Assembly (NCBI GenBank): GCA_003022985.1
Contig: PXTV01000105.1
Span: forward strand, 1 to 5,688
DNA length: 5,688 nucleotides
Reading direction: 5' to 3'
Origin: Bacteroidetes bacterium SW_11_45_7
GTDB taxonomy: Bacteria; Bacteroidota; Bacteroidia; Chitinophagales; SW-11-45-7
Part shown: positions 1 through 5,688 of the stretch, piece after piece
How the letters are laid out: each line of letters opens with the position of its first letter
How positions within the stretch are numbered: the first letter of the stretch is position 1
Made by a program: the position numbers and the translations under genes
Notes under the pieces: model-generated
Seen by the model: the letters and a program-made list of their open reading frames with translations, nothing else
What the model was told of the DNA's origin: nothing
Database searches by the model: none

Positions 1-139
1 CTCCATGGCCCGGATCGATGACAACGGTATTAACAGCTTTGTCTTCATCTTCCGGTGAACCGGCTCCGATGAACAGCGGTGCCGTGAGGATCAGGAGCAT
101 CACTGTAAAAGATAGCTTTGATTTTGACAATACTGACAT
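1..139 (-). CDS. N-acetylmuramoyl-L-alanine amidase, N-terminal part (cut by window edge)
   Basis: Forty-six codons are visible on the minus strand, running off the left edge. Residues 1-27 form a signal peptide: a lysine-containing n-region (SKSKLS) and then a hydrophobic core (FTVMLLILTAPLFIGAG). A short acidic linker (SPEDEDK) follows, and then TVVIDPGHG at residues 38-46. VIDPGHGG is the opening strand of the zinc-dependent Amidase_3 (LytC/AmiC) fold, and H45 is expected to be the first zinc ligand. Family members cleave the amide bond between N-acetylmuramic acid and the stem peptide and act in the periplasm during cell separation or wall turnover. The gene is divergent from lptD across a 223-base intergenic region, an arrangement I know from Bacteroidota genomes. 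The start is the first ATG of the frame that gives a complete signal peptide. The catalytic core lies outside the window, so the assignment rests on the motif plus the signal peptide. Confidence 0.85.
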   Translation of the reverse strand, partial: MSVLSKSKLSFTVMLLILTAPLFIGAGSPEDEDKAVNTVVIDPGHG

Positions 140-175
140 ATGTGTATTTGAATATTTAATTATAACCCAATACCA

Positions 176-206
176 CAAAACCACCATAATTGTTCCATGT
201 TCACAA
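176..206 (-). promoter_or_regulatory. Possible Bacteroidota-type promoter for the amidase gene
   Basis: On the minus strand a TTG (204-206) is followed by exactly 20 bases and then TGGTTTTG (176-183). The Bacteroidota primary-sigma consensus is TTG, 19-20 bases, TAnnTTTG, so only one base of the -7 box deviates. Transcription would start near 170 and give a leader of about 30 bases before the ATG at 139. The match is by eye. I found no equally good promoter for lptD on the plus strand of the same intergenic region. Confidence 0.35.
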
Positions 207-1169
207 TGCAGCGAATTTTTACCCGTTAACGTCTACAACCTGTTAAAATTACTTATGCTTGCTAAGTGAATACTACTCAATTTCCATTTTCTTTAACAAT
301 CAATAGCTGAGCAAAATTCAATATTCGGCCTCTTCCAAAGTTATTTCTTTTGCGCCACAAAGTTGGATAAAATTTTAATACCTCCCTGCGTCCGGCTTCT
401 CGTAATGCTTCTGGCAGTTTTTTTGTTGTCAGCAGGTGTTGTGAACGCATATGCAGCAGGGGGAAACAGCAAAACCAACAGCTTACCATCAATCAATAGT
501 CAACGGGATAGCTCTCAAGGCATACCGGCTGATACAACGGCAGCAACTGATCAAGTGGCCCACGACTCCCTGAAAGCGAAACCTGATTCGGCACAAACAT
601 CAGCAGATACTACCAAAATGCCCATTTCAGCGGATACGCTTGATGCAAAGGTTGCCTACAATGCGCGTGATTCTATTGTTTACGATGTTGCTAATGGCAA
701 AGTATATCTCTACGGCAAAGCTTATGTGCAGCATAAAGATATTACGCTTGAAGCTGCTGAGATCGAGTTCAACTGGAATACAAATGTTGTGACTGCTGTA
801 GGACGTGAAGATTCAACGGGCCAAATGATCGGTCAACCGGTATTCAATGACGGCCAAAAACAGTACGATGCCCGCAAGATCAGGTACAACTTCAAAACTG
901 AAAAGGGCAAGGTGTACGAGGTTATGACAAAGGAGGGAGAAGGATATGTGCACGGGAATGAAGTCAAGAAAACGGAAGAGGACAGCTGGTACATCAACGA
1001 TGCCAAATACACAACCTGCAACCTTGACCACCCTCACTTCTACATCAATGCCAAGAAAATGAAGATTATCCCCGATAAGATTGCTGTCTCGGGTCCGGCT
1101 AACCTTGTTATACAGGATGTGCCTACGCCTTTGTATGTACCGTTTGGTATCTTTCCCCTTCAAAAAGGG

Positions 1170-1190
1170 CAGAAGAGGGCGATTGGGGAG
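1170..1190 (+). other. lptD: Deletion junction inside lptD (frame change)
   Basis: Frame 1 is recognisable as LptD up to KGQKR (ending at 1178). From GGC at 1178-1180 the true protein continues in a different frame as GDWGAKAISSYRKRYKYSG and then NLKYGRR. In homologues as I know them, these two segments are separated by a stretch of about 50 residues (the GYFLRNGGYYF...NDY..DLALTGDIY region), which is absent here. The missing length must be 3n+1 bases. The G-rich AGAGGGCGA at the joint could be microhomology shared by the two ends, which is an inference. Confidence 0.7.
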
Positions 1191-2091
1191 CAAAAGCGAT
1201 CTCATCTTACCGCAAACGCTACAAGTATTCGGGGAGCATCAATTTGAAATACGGGCGCAGAAAGAGCGGCCTGCCCGAGGCGCCCGACTTTTCCGTGGTT
1301 AATGATTTCCGCATCAATTGGAGGCATAAACAGGCGCGGAAGGCAAATCCCAACAGCAATTTTTCAGCCGATGTGAACCTCGGTACAGCCACTTACGACA
1401 AGAATTTCTCTACAGAATCGCGCAAGGTGTTGAATAACAAACTTACCTCAAACATTAGCTGGAGGCGCAGTTGGCGCAACCTACCCATTTCGTTGAATGC
1501 CAACCTGCGGCATGATCAAAATTTGCGGACGAACCGGATCAACGTCACATTCCCACAAGTGAATTTTTCACTCGACAGGATTCATCCCTTTCAAGCCAAC
1601 GTTCAGACAGGTGAGAAGAAATGGTACGAAAACATTTCGTTTAATTACCGCATGGATGCGCAGAACAAATTATCCGGTTTCGATTCCACGTTTTTCAGGC
1701 AAAAAACACTGCAGAATGCCAACTACGGCATCAAGCATAATATTCCGATCCAAACGTCTTTTAACCTCTTCGATCATATCAACGTCAATCCAAGCATCAA
1801 TTACAACGAGCGGTGGTATTTTAAATCGATACGGAAAGAATGGGATCCGGATACAACCTACGTTACAGAAGGCGATTCGGTGGTGAAAGTGATCCCGGGT
1901 CAAGTAAGGACTGATACAGTATCGGGCTTTGAGCCGGCTCGCGATTTCAGTACATCCATTTCCTTTAAAACCAAGGTTTACGGCATGGCTCGATTTAAGA
2001 AGGGGCTGATCCGCGGCTTCCGCCATGTTATGACGCCTAATCTTTCCTTTAGCTACCGCCCGGATTTCAGTAATGATGTATGGGGCTATTA

Positions 2092-2099
2092 CAGGCAGG
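2092..2099 (+). repeat. lptD: Tandem CAGG duplication causing the second lptD frameshift
   Basis: The sequence reads TAC AGG CAGG GAT, with CAGG at 2092-2095 and again at 2096-2099. Removing one copy joins frame 2 to frame 3 and gives an uninterrupted WGYYRDVQSSPEGDRQEYSIF, as expected for this barrel segment. A 4-base gain gives the observed +1 frame change, so strand slippage at this tetramer explains the lesion completely. Confidence 0.75.
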
Positions 2100-2972
2100 G
2101 ATGTGCAGAGCAGTCCTGAAGGGGACCGGCAGGAATACTCGATTTTTGAAGACATCGGTACAGTCTATGGGCGCCCTCCTTCCGGTAAAAGCGGCCGTAT
2201 CAATTTTAACCTGAGTAATCAAATCGGTATGAAAGTCAAGGACCGCTCCGATACCACAAAAGAGCTGAAAAAGGTAAGCTTACTGGAAGATCTCGAGATC
2301 AGTACGTCTTACAACCTTGCTGCCGATTCCTTGAATTTTGATGACGTCAGCATCAACGCAAGAACAACGCTTTTCGAAAATCTCCGGTTGAAGGCAAATG
2401 CCCGCTTTAATCCCTATGCTGTCGACTCCGGCAACAGGATCTACGATCGGTATATGTGGGATAAGGAAGGCAAGCTGTTGCGTTTTAAGAACACGAGCAT
2501 TTCGCTTTTAGGGAATTTCCGTGCCGGGCAACAGGGTTCGCAAAATACCGATGCCGGTACCGAAACGGAACGCGACATGGTGCGTAACAACCCTGGCGAT
2601 TACTACGATTTCACGATCCCTTGGTCATTCGGGTTCGACTATACCCTAGATATTGCCAAAGGCACCCGGTCCAATCCCGACACCATCGACATTACCCAGT
2701 TGCTTAGCTTGAATTTTGACCTCAATCTTACACAAAACTGGAAGATCAGCGGCAGCTCCGGCTTTGATTTTGTAGATAAAAAACTCACTTATACCGAACT
2801 CAACCTTGTGCGCAACCTCCATTGCTGGGAGATCAAGATCCGCTGGGTTCCTATTCCCAAGGAGCGCCAAACGTACAGTATCGACCTGGGCGTCAAATCC
2901 CCTGTTTTACAGGACTTAAAAGTGTCCAAGAAGCAGCAGCGGTTCGATCCGGCATTTTGAATGGCGTAGATT

Positions 2973-3009
2973 AGAGATCAAAGAATCAAGATAAGAGATC
3001 AAAGAATCA
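2973..3009. repeat. Two 16-bp direct repeats in the lptD-S41 intergenic region
   Basis: AGAGATCAAAGAATCA occurs at 2973-2988 and again, without mismatch, at 2994-3009, giving a 21-base period with a 5-base spacer (AGATA). The copies begin 13 bases after the lptD stop. Purine-rich GATCAAAGAATCAAG-like tandem units are common between genes in Bacteroidota and vary in copy number. No clear hairpin or terminator is associated with them. Confidence 0.8.
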
Positions 3010-3064
3010 CGCCAAGCTTAGTGTTCCCGAAGGAGAAATTTATATTCGTCATTGAATTAAATGG

Positions 3065-4504
3065 ATGAATTCTTGTGAGAATATCGGGATTATGGCTACT
3101 AAACTGCTCACTTTGATCTTTTTATTAAGTTTGATTTGTGGCAATGTGTACAGTGATAACCAAGAAGGACCTATTTTACAAGGTAAGTGGCTGATTACTT
3201 TCCAGAGCGATGATATTGGAGTGGCTAAAACGGTAGTCACATTTCATCAACAAGACAGCACTTTTTATGCTCACACGAGAAAGCGAGCAGTAGGTGATAT
3301 TCTCAACTTTTGGAAGGCGACTTTTGCACGGATTATGACCGATGATTTTAAGAATGGGGCTTTGCTTAACATAACCGAAGGGACTATTACAAAAAAGCGT
3401 AATGCTCTGATCTTACATGGTATATTTCATTCAGCGCTTGGAGATTATTATTTCGATGGAGAAGTCGTTTTTGGTAGTTATTATGGAGGAGCTGTTGTCA
3501 AAGGCAAGCTGAACGCAGAATTGTCAAATGCGAATGGTGAAACCCGGGGTACTTTAACGGGCAAAAAGGCCAATCCTTCACTCCCTTTACATGATTATAA
3601 CACTTTGGTCGAGGAAGCTTTGGACTCGGCTGAGCGTAACATCTATTCGCCTTCTCCTCTCCAAACCAACAAATGGCAAAGGTTCAAGAATAGAATAACA
3701 AAAGTTGCGCCAAGACTTCAGGATGATGTGGAGATGGTTTTTGCCTTTTTCTATTATGCCGATAAACTCCCATTCTCGCATTTTTCATTAATCAAAAAGA
3801 AGCAGCAACAAGGTGATACAACTACGCAAACGCGTTATGCTCATTTAACGGAAAAGCGTGAATCGACCGGTTATCTGGATATTGGCTCATTTGCCGGAAG
3901 GGCAGAGGAGATAGACAGCATTTTTCGTGTTATTCAAAAGCGTGAATACAAGCAACTGATTGTCGATTTAAGGGGGAATACGGGAGGTAGTGTTGAGGCA
4001 GGGCTCCGGTTTGCCCAACATGTTACGGACACTACCTTTAATGCCGGTATTTTGCTTACCGAAAAATGGTTTTCGGAGCACGATACAATTCCGGCTTATA
4101 GGGATTTCAATGAATTCACTCATTTCACAAAAGCAAATTACAACTTGCTTATGGATGGCATCAATCGAAAACGGGGCCTGGTGCTAAAGGTAATCCCTCG
4201 TCCCAACCCCTATATGGGGCAATTGTTTCTTTTGACAGATGGGCAAACTGCGAGCACATGTGAGCCAATCGTTTATGGGTTGAAGCAAATCAATAGAGCG
4301 CAGATTATTGGTGCAACCACAGCAGGTTCCATGCTCAACGCTGAGTACTTCCAATTGGCAGATGGATTTTCTCTGGTGGTTCCTACTGCAGATTATTACA
4401 CAAATGATGGTTATCGTATTGAGCAGAATGGTGTTGAGCCGGATATAAAAACTGACCCCTCGAATGCATTATCCTATGTCATGAACAATCTAATTTCTCC
4501 GTGA
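3065..4504 (+). CDS. Exported S41-family serine peptidase (C-terminal processing / tricorn-like)
   Basis: The product has 479 residues. ATG 3065 is used; ATG 3092 (residue 10) is a good alternative because it places K13 directly before the signal-peptide core LLTLIFLLSLI, with likely cleavage after VYS (28-30). Residues 36-170 form a family-unspecific beta-rich N-terminal region. The S41 core starts near 235: LPFSHF (235-240), then LIVDLRGNTGGS (298-309), the nucleophile motif TDGQTASTCEP (391-401) with S397 as expected catalytic serine, GATTAGS (416-422), and RIEQNGVEPDI (451-461). The S238-H239, S397 and E453 set matches the spacing and motifs of the tricorn catalytic tetrad; this is inference from motif position. 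I see no PDZ domain. It probably acts in the periplasm or at the cell surface; the substrate is unknown. It lies 104 bases after lptD on the same strand, with its own weak upstream TATATTCG (3041-3048), and ends with tandem TGA TGA stops. Confidence 0.88.
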   Translation: MNSCENIGIMATKLLTLIFLLSLICGNVYSDNQEGPILQGKWLITFQSDDIGVAKTVVTFHQQDSTFYAHTRKRAVGDILNFWKATFARIMTDDFKNGALLNITEGTITKKRNALILHGIFHSALGDYYFDGEVVFGSYYGGAVVKGKLNAELSNANGETRGTLTGKKANPSLPLHDYNTLVEEALDSAERNIYSPSPLQTNKWQRFKNRITKVAPRLQDDVEMVFAFFYYADKLPFSHFSLIKKKQQQGDTTTQTRYAHLTEKRESTGYLDIGSFAGRAEEIDSIFRVIQKREYKQLIVDLRGNTGGSVEAGLRFAQHVTDTTFNAGILLTEKWFSEHDTIPAYRDFNEFTHFTKANYNLLMDGINRKRGLVLKVIPRPNPYMGQLFLLTDGQTASTCEPIVYGLKQINRAQIIGATTAGSMLNAEYFQLADGFSLVVPTADYYTNDGYRIEQNGVEPDIKTDPSNALSYVMNNLISP

Positions 4505-4513
4505 TGACGATAG

Positions 4514-4684
4514 CTATACGCCTATTGGTTCTATTTGGTCGTTATCCTGAATTGCCTTGCAATCCAAGGGCAGGGCATTCATAACTGATTTTCGCAAATC
4601 GTTAACGAAAAAAGGGGAGCTTTTAATGATTCCTGTATGGCCCAAGTGCAGGTTATTTCCTTCAAAACGATGCACAACCATCAT
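4514..4684 (-). CDS. Doubtful 56-residue open frame, no recognised function
   Basis: Reading on the minus strand from ATG 4684 to TAG at 4514-4516 gives a protein that begins MMVVHRFEGN and contains SSPFFVNDLRKSVMNALPLD (residues 22-41). The frame could extend upstream by six codons to a TAG. Composition is protein-like rather than random, and the opposite strand is also open over much of the same bases. I recognise no domain, and no promoter or leader is evident. It may be a remnant of a gene, or conserved non-coding DNA that happens to be open. It converges on the S41 gene, ending 10 bases beyond that gene's stop, and it overlaps the left arm of the attC-like repeat. Confidence 0.15.
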   Translation of the reverse strand: MMVVHRFEGNNLHLGHTGIIKSSPFFVNDLRKSVMNALPLDCKAIQDNDQIEPIGV

Positions 4685-4804
4685 TAGATGACTTGTGAGA
4701 AAACCCTAATTTTATGGCTGCATCAAGTCAACTGATTTTCATACTTATTCTGTCGTTTTGTGTGGCTCAGTTGATCTTTTGTGCTTATAAATGAGTTGTG
4801 CGTC
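4669..4804. repeat. Nested inverted repeat with attC-like end boxes
   Basis: The left end GATGCACAAC (4669-4678) and right end GTTGTGCGTC (4795-4804) are inverted copies with one mismatch, a possible G-T pair in single strands. Inside them, TCATT (4681-4685) pairs with AATGA (4790-4794), leaving a 2-base bulge (CA) on the left arm only. Further in, TCAACTGA (4728-4735) and TCAGTTGA (4767-4774) are perfect inverted copies. The core boxes GCACAAC and GTTGTGC span 130 bases. Integron attC sites have outer boxes RYYYAAC and GTTRRRY, a bulged folded structure, and lengths of about 57-141 bases. The left box has an A where a Y is expected and the right box has a T where an R is expected, so this is attC-like, not canonical. 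It sits directly before a two-gene unit, where a cassette boundary would be. Confidence 0.5.
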
Positions 4805-4842
4805 AGCTATAAGAAGCCCAATGAAAATTCGTATCTTTCAAT

Positions 4843-5364
4843 ATGAATAAAATTGAACATGGATTTATCGTTGACCGATTGACCGATTCGGTGTTAAACA
4901 CAATTTCGGGAGACAGCTTCCAAACTGATGTAGCGACACTTAAAAAATCAGACCTTCAACACATGACTAAAAAAGAAGGATGGAAATTCGATTGGAAATC
5001 CGAATTTGAAGACCTGACAAGAGAAGTTTACAAGTTGACCATTGTAAATAATCCAGACATTATCCAAGGACTGATGAGCGTTTCTATAGAACGAGACCAC
5101 GTATTCATGAACTTGTTGGAAAGTGCTTCGTTCAATTTAGGGAAGAACAAACTATACGAAGGTGTACCAGGAAACCTTGTAGCTTATGCTTGTAAATTAT
5201 CTTTCCAAAAGGGATTAGAAGGCTTTGTGGCATTTACAGCAAAATCAAAATTGATTAAGCATTACGAAGAGACGTTGGGAGCGTATCACTTTAAAAACCA
5301 ACGCATGATTATTGCTACCGAGGCTGCCAAAAGACTTGTAATGAAATACTTTAAAACAATATAA
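4843..5364 (+). CDS. GNAT-like acetyltransferase-fold protein of an accessory two-gene unit
   Basis: The product has 173 residues with no signal peptide or membrane segment. ATG 4843 is the first start after the in-frame stop at 4822-4824 and follows an A/T-rich leader (CTTTCAAT). The N-terminal part (VDRLTDSVLNTISGDSF, 10-26) resembles the opening of a GNAT-like family common in Bacteroidota accessory regions. The C-terminal half fits the GNAT order: strands VYKLTI (62-67) and IQGLMSVSI (74-82), an acyl-CoA-loop-like segment KLYEGVPGNLVAYACKLSFQ (103-122), then GLEGFVAF (124-131), and the SKLIKHYEETLGA segment (135-147) corresponding to the usual FYEKxGF. The canonical Q/RxxGxG/A loop is not present as such; VPGNL may stand in, so CoA binding is uncertain. 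It is more A/T-rich than lptD. One base separates it from the next gene, so the two are almost certainly co-transcribed. The substrate is unknown. Possible roles are modification of a protein or a toxin-like GNAT activity; neither is shown by the sequence. Confidence 0.82.
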   Translation: MNKIEHGFIVDRLTDSVLNTISGDSFQTDVATLKKSDLQHMTKKEGWKFDWKSEFEDLTREVYKLTIVNNPDIIQGLMSVSIERDHVFMNLLESASFNLGKNKLYEGVPGNLVAYACKLSFQKGLEGFVAFTAKSKLIKHYEETLGAYHFKNQRMIIATEAAKRLVMKYFKTI

Positions 5365-5365
5365 T

Positions 5366-5542
5366 ATGGGACACATCACAGAACCAAAAAACGTTGATTT
5401 CATAATTGAAAGCCCTCCACTTTCAGACAAAGAAAGAAGGGAAATTAGTGAGTACATTGAGCAATTAAAAAAGAACGAAAAATCTCGAAAATCATCATCC
5501 AAACGAAAAAGAGAAAAAAGCCGATCGCACAACAAAGACTAA
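5366..5542 (+). CDS. Small basic protein paired with the GNAT-like gene (58 residues)
   Basis: ATG 5366 lies one base after the TAA of the upstream gene, and the frame is open to TAA at 5540-5542. Residues 1-36 form a compact acidic-to-neutral segment (EPKNVDFIIESPPLSDKERR, 6-25, then a helix-like EISEYIEQLKK, 26-36). Residues 37-58 are a lysine/arginine/serine-rich tail (RKSSSKRKREKSRS) that looks disordered and nucleic-acid- or acid-binding. I recognise small proteins of this form (an xxPxxVDFxIxSxPLxxxExxxISxxI pattern) beside such GNAT-like genes in Bacteroidota, but I know no function for them. The tight coupling suggests the two products act together, for example as enzyme and partner or as a toxin-antitoxin-like pair; this is inference. 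The last codons contain the GCACAAC box (5527-5533). Confidence 0.75.
   Translation: MGHITEPKNVDFIIESPPLSDKERREISEYIEQLKKNEKSRKSSSKRKREKSRSHNKD
5527..5533 (+). repeat. Second GCACAAC box at the end of the two-gene unit
   Basis: GCACAAC here is identical to the left box of the inverted repeat at 4672-4678, and both follow a CGAT (CGATGCACAAC against CGATCGCACAAC). It overlaps codons for SHN near the end of the small gene, just as attC sites often overlap the end of a cassette gene. No GTTGTGC partner is found in the remaining 155 bases, so the right half is either beyond the window or lost. Confidence 0.45.
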
Positions 5543-5553
5543 AAAAACATAGG

Positions 5554-5580
5554 GCAAATGGTGGCTTAAGCAAAATTTGC
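5554..5580. repeat. Nested palindrome downstream of the small gene
   Basis: GCAAAT (5554-5559, read from the G at 5554) and ATTTGC (5575-5580) form inverted arms around GCTTAAGC (5564-5571), an 8-base perfect palindrome. There is no following T-run, so it is not a typical intrinsic terminator. It lies 12 bases after the small gene's stop. It could be part of the folded interior of a second attC-like site that opens at 5527, or simply a transcript-end hairpin. Confidence 0.4.
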
Positions 5581-5688
5581 GCGCTGAATGAATTTACCAC
5601 TCGGCTGAAAGATAAGTGCTTTTAAAGCCCCACGTTTCTTGGCTGCGAACCGTACTGAGCAATTTCAACCAACCTATGAGTAAAGGAG

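Larger units (their letters stand above)
363..2960 (+). pseudogene. lptD: LptD (OstA/Imp-like) LPS-assembly outer-membrane protein, broken by a deletion and a frameshift
   Basis: Three consecutive reading frames together make one Bacteroidota LptD, the beta-barrel that inserts lipopolysaccharide into the outer leaflet. Frame 1 (363-1247) starts at TTG 363 with a signal peptide (residues 1-30), a Ser/Thr/Asp-rich linker to about 92, and the OstA-type periplasmic domain (about 95-255). It carries the family signatures YTTCNLDHPHFYI (216-228) and VPTPLYVPFGIFP (253-265). An in-frame stop lies at 294-296 and no ATG precedes 405, so TTG 363 is the best start. Frame 2 (about 1178-2119) and frame 3 (about 2096-2960) are the barrel. 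Frame 3 ends with LHCWEIKIRWVP and VLQDLKV, which match the usual C-terminal strands. Frame 1 to 2 is lost where roughly 50 residues are missing near 1170-1190. Frame 2 to 3 is lost at a 4-base tandem duplication (2092-2099). About 865 codons remain; I would expect about 900 in an intact homologue. Sequencing or assembly error is an alternative to true inactivation. Confidence 0.88.
4505..4842. other. Gene-poor 338-base stretch between the S41 gene and the GNAT-like gene
   Basis: No convincing gene was found. The stretch contains a small perfect hairpin (GATTT TCGC AAATC, 4587-4600), a Shine-Dalgarno-like AGGGGAG (4613-4619) six bases before ATG 4626 of a 21-codon frame ending at 4691, and a 56-codon frame on the minus strand (4684-4514). 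Its second half is occupied by the large nested inverted repeat at 4669-4804. No tRNA-like or terminator-like element with a T-run was seen. Confidence 0.6.

Noticed and set aside
345..352. TTCTTTTG as the -7 box of an lptD promoter
   Set aside because: There is no TTG at the required spacing, and it is only 10 bases from the start codon.
813..1205. Minus-strand open frame of 130 codons within lptD
   Set aside because: The plus strand here encodes clear OstA-domain motifs. The antisense frame shows no recognisable domain.
1670..2155. Minus-strand open frame of 161 codons within lptD
   Set aside because: It is a shadow of barrel-coding sequence, with no domain and no leader.
4587..4611. Hairpin GATTT-TCGC-AAATC and TTTTCG/CGAAAA as an intrinsic terminator for the S41 gene
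   Set aside because: The stems are only 5-6 bases, A/T-rich, about 85 bases beyond the stop, and not followed by a T-run on the plus strand.
4832..4839. TATCTTTC just before ATG 4843 as a Bacteroidota -7 box (TAnnTTTG)
   Set aside because: No TTG lies 19-20 bases upstream, and the transcript would be essentially leaderless.
5245..5535. Minus-strand open frame of 96 codons under the GNAT-like and small genes
   Set aside because: It is antisense to two co-directional genes with better context, has low-complexity Phe/Ser/Leu composition (the reverse of Lys/Glu/Arg-rich coding), and has no known motif.
5676..5688. ATG at 5676 (MSKG...) as the start of a next gene
   Set aside because: Only four codons are visible before the window ends, and there is no clear leader or promoter, so nothing supports it over chance.
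1..5688. CRISPR array, tRNA, rRNA, or insertion-sequence transposase
   Set aside because: No regularly spaced repeat array, cloverleaf, rRNA signature or transposase-like frame is visible on either strand.

Overview
The window reads as a chromosome segment of a member of the Bacteroidota, most like the Chitinophagia/Sphingobacteriia/Cytophagia groups. The evidence is a divergent pair of an N-acetylmuramoyl-L-alanine amidase and a long Bacteroidota-style LptD, A-rich rather than Shine-Dalgarno leaders, and a typical Bacteroidota GNAT-like accessory gene. No taxon below phylum can be fixed from the sequence alone.

Layout. Bases 1-139 (minus) hold the first 46 codons of a secreted amidase, cut by the window edge. 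Bases 140-362 are the divergent promoter region. Bases 363-2960 (plus) hold one LptD (outer-membrane LPS assembly) gene that is broken twice. Near 1170-1190 about 150 bases are missing, with a frame change. At 2092-2099 a CAGG tetramer is duplicated in tandem, and removing one copy restores the frame exactly. Bases 2961-3064 carry two 16-bp direct repeats. Bases 3065-4504 (plus) encode an exported S41-family serine peptidase with a tricorn-like set of catalytic residues.

From 4505 on the character changes to an accessory region. A gene-poor stretch (4505-4842) contains a large nested inverted repeat (4669-4804). Its ends, GCACAAC and GTTGTGC, resemble the outer boxes of integron attC recombination sites. 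It is followed by a tight two-gene unit with one base between the genes: a 173-residue GNAT-like protein (4843-5364) and a 58-residue, very basic small protein (5366-5542). The GCACAAC heptamer recurs inside the last codons of the small gene (5527-5533), so the pair is flanked on both sides by the same box, as a captured cassette would be. The final 146 bases are non-coding and contain small palindromes.

Functionally, the left part is cell-envelope housekeeping (peptidoglycan hydrolysis, LPS export, an envelope peptidase). The right part is probably a mobile cassette of unknown role. The two points most worth following up are the apparently inactivated lptD and the attC-like boundaries around the GNAT plus small-protein pair.
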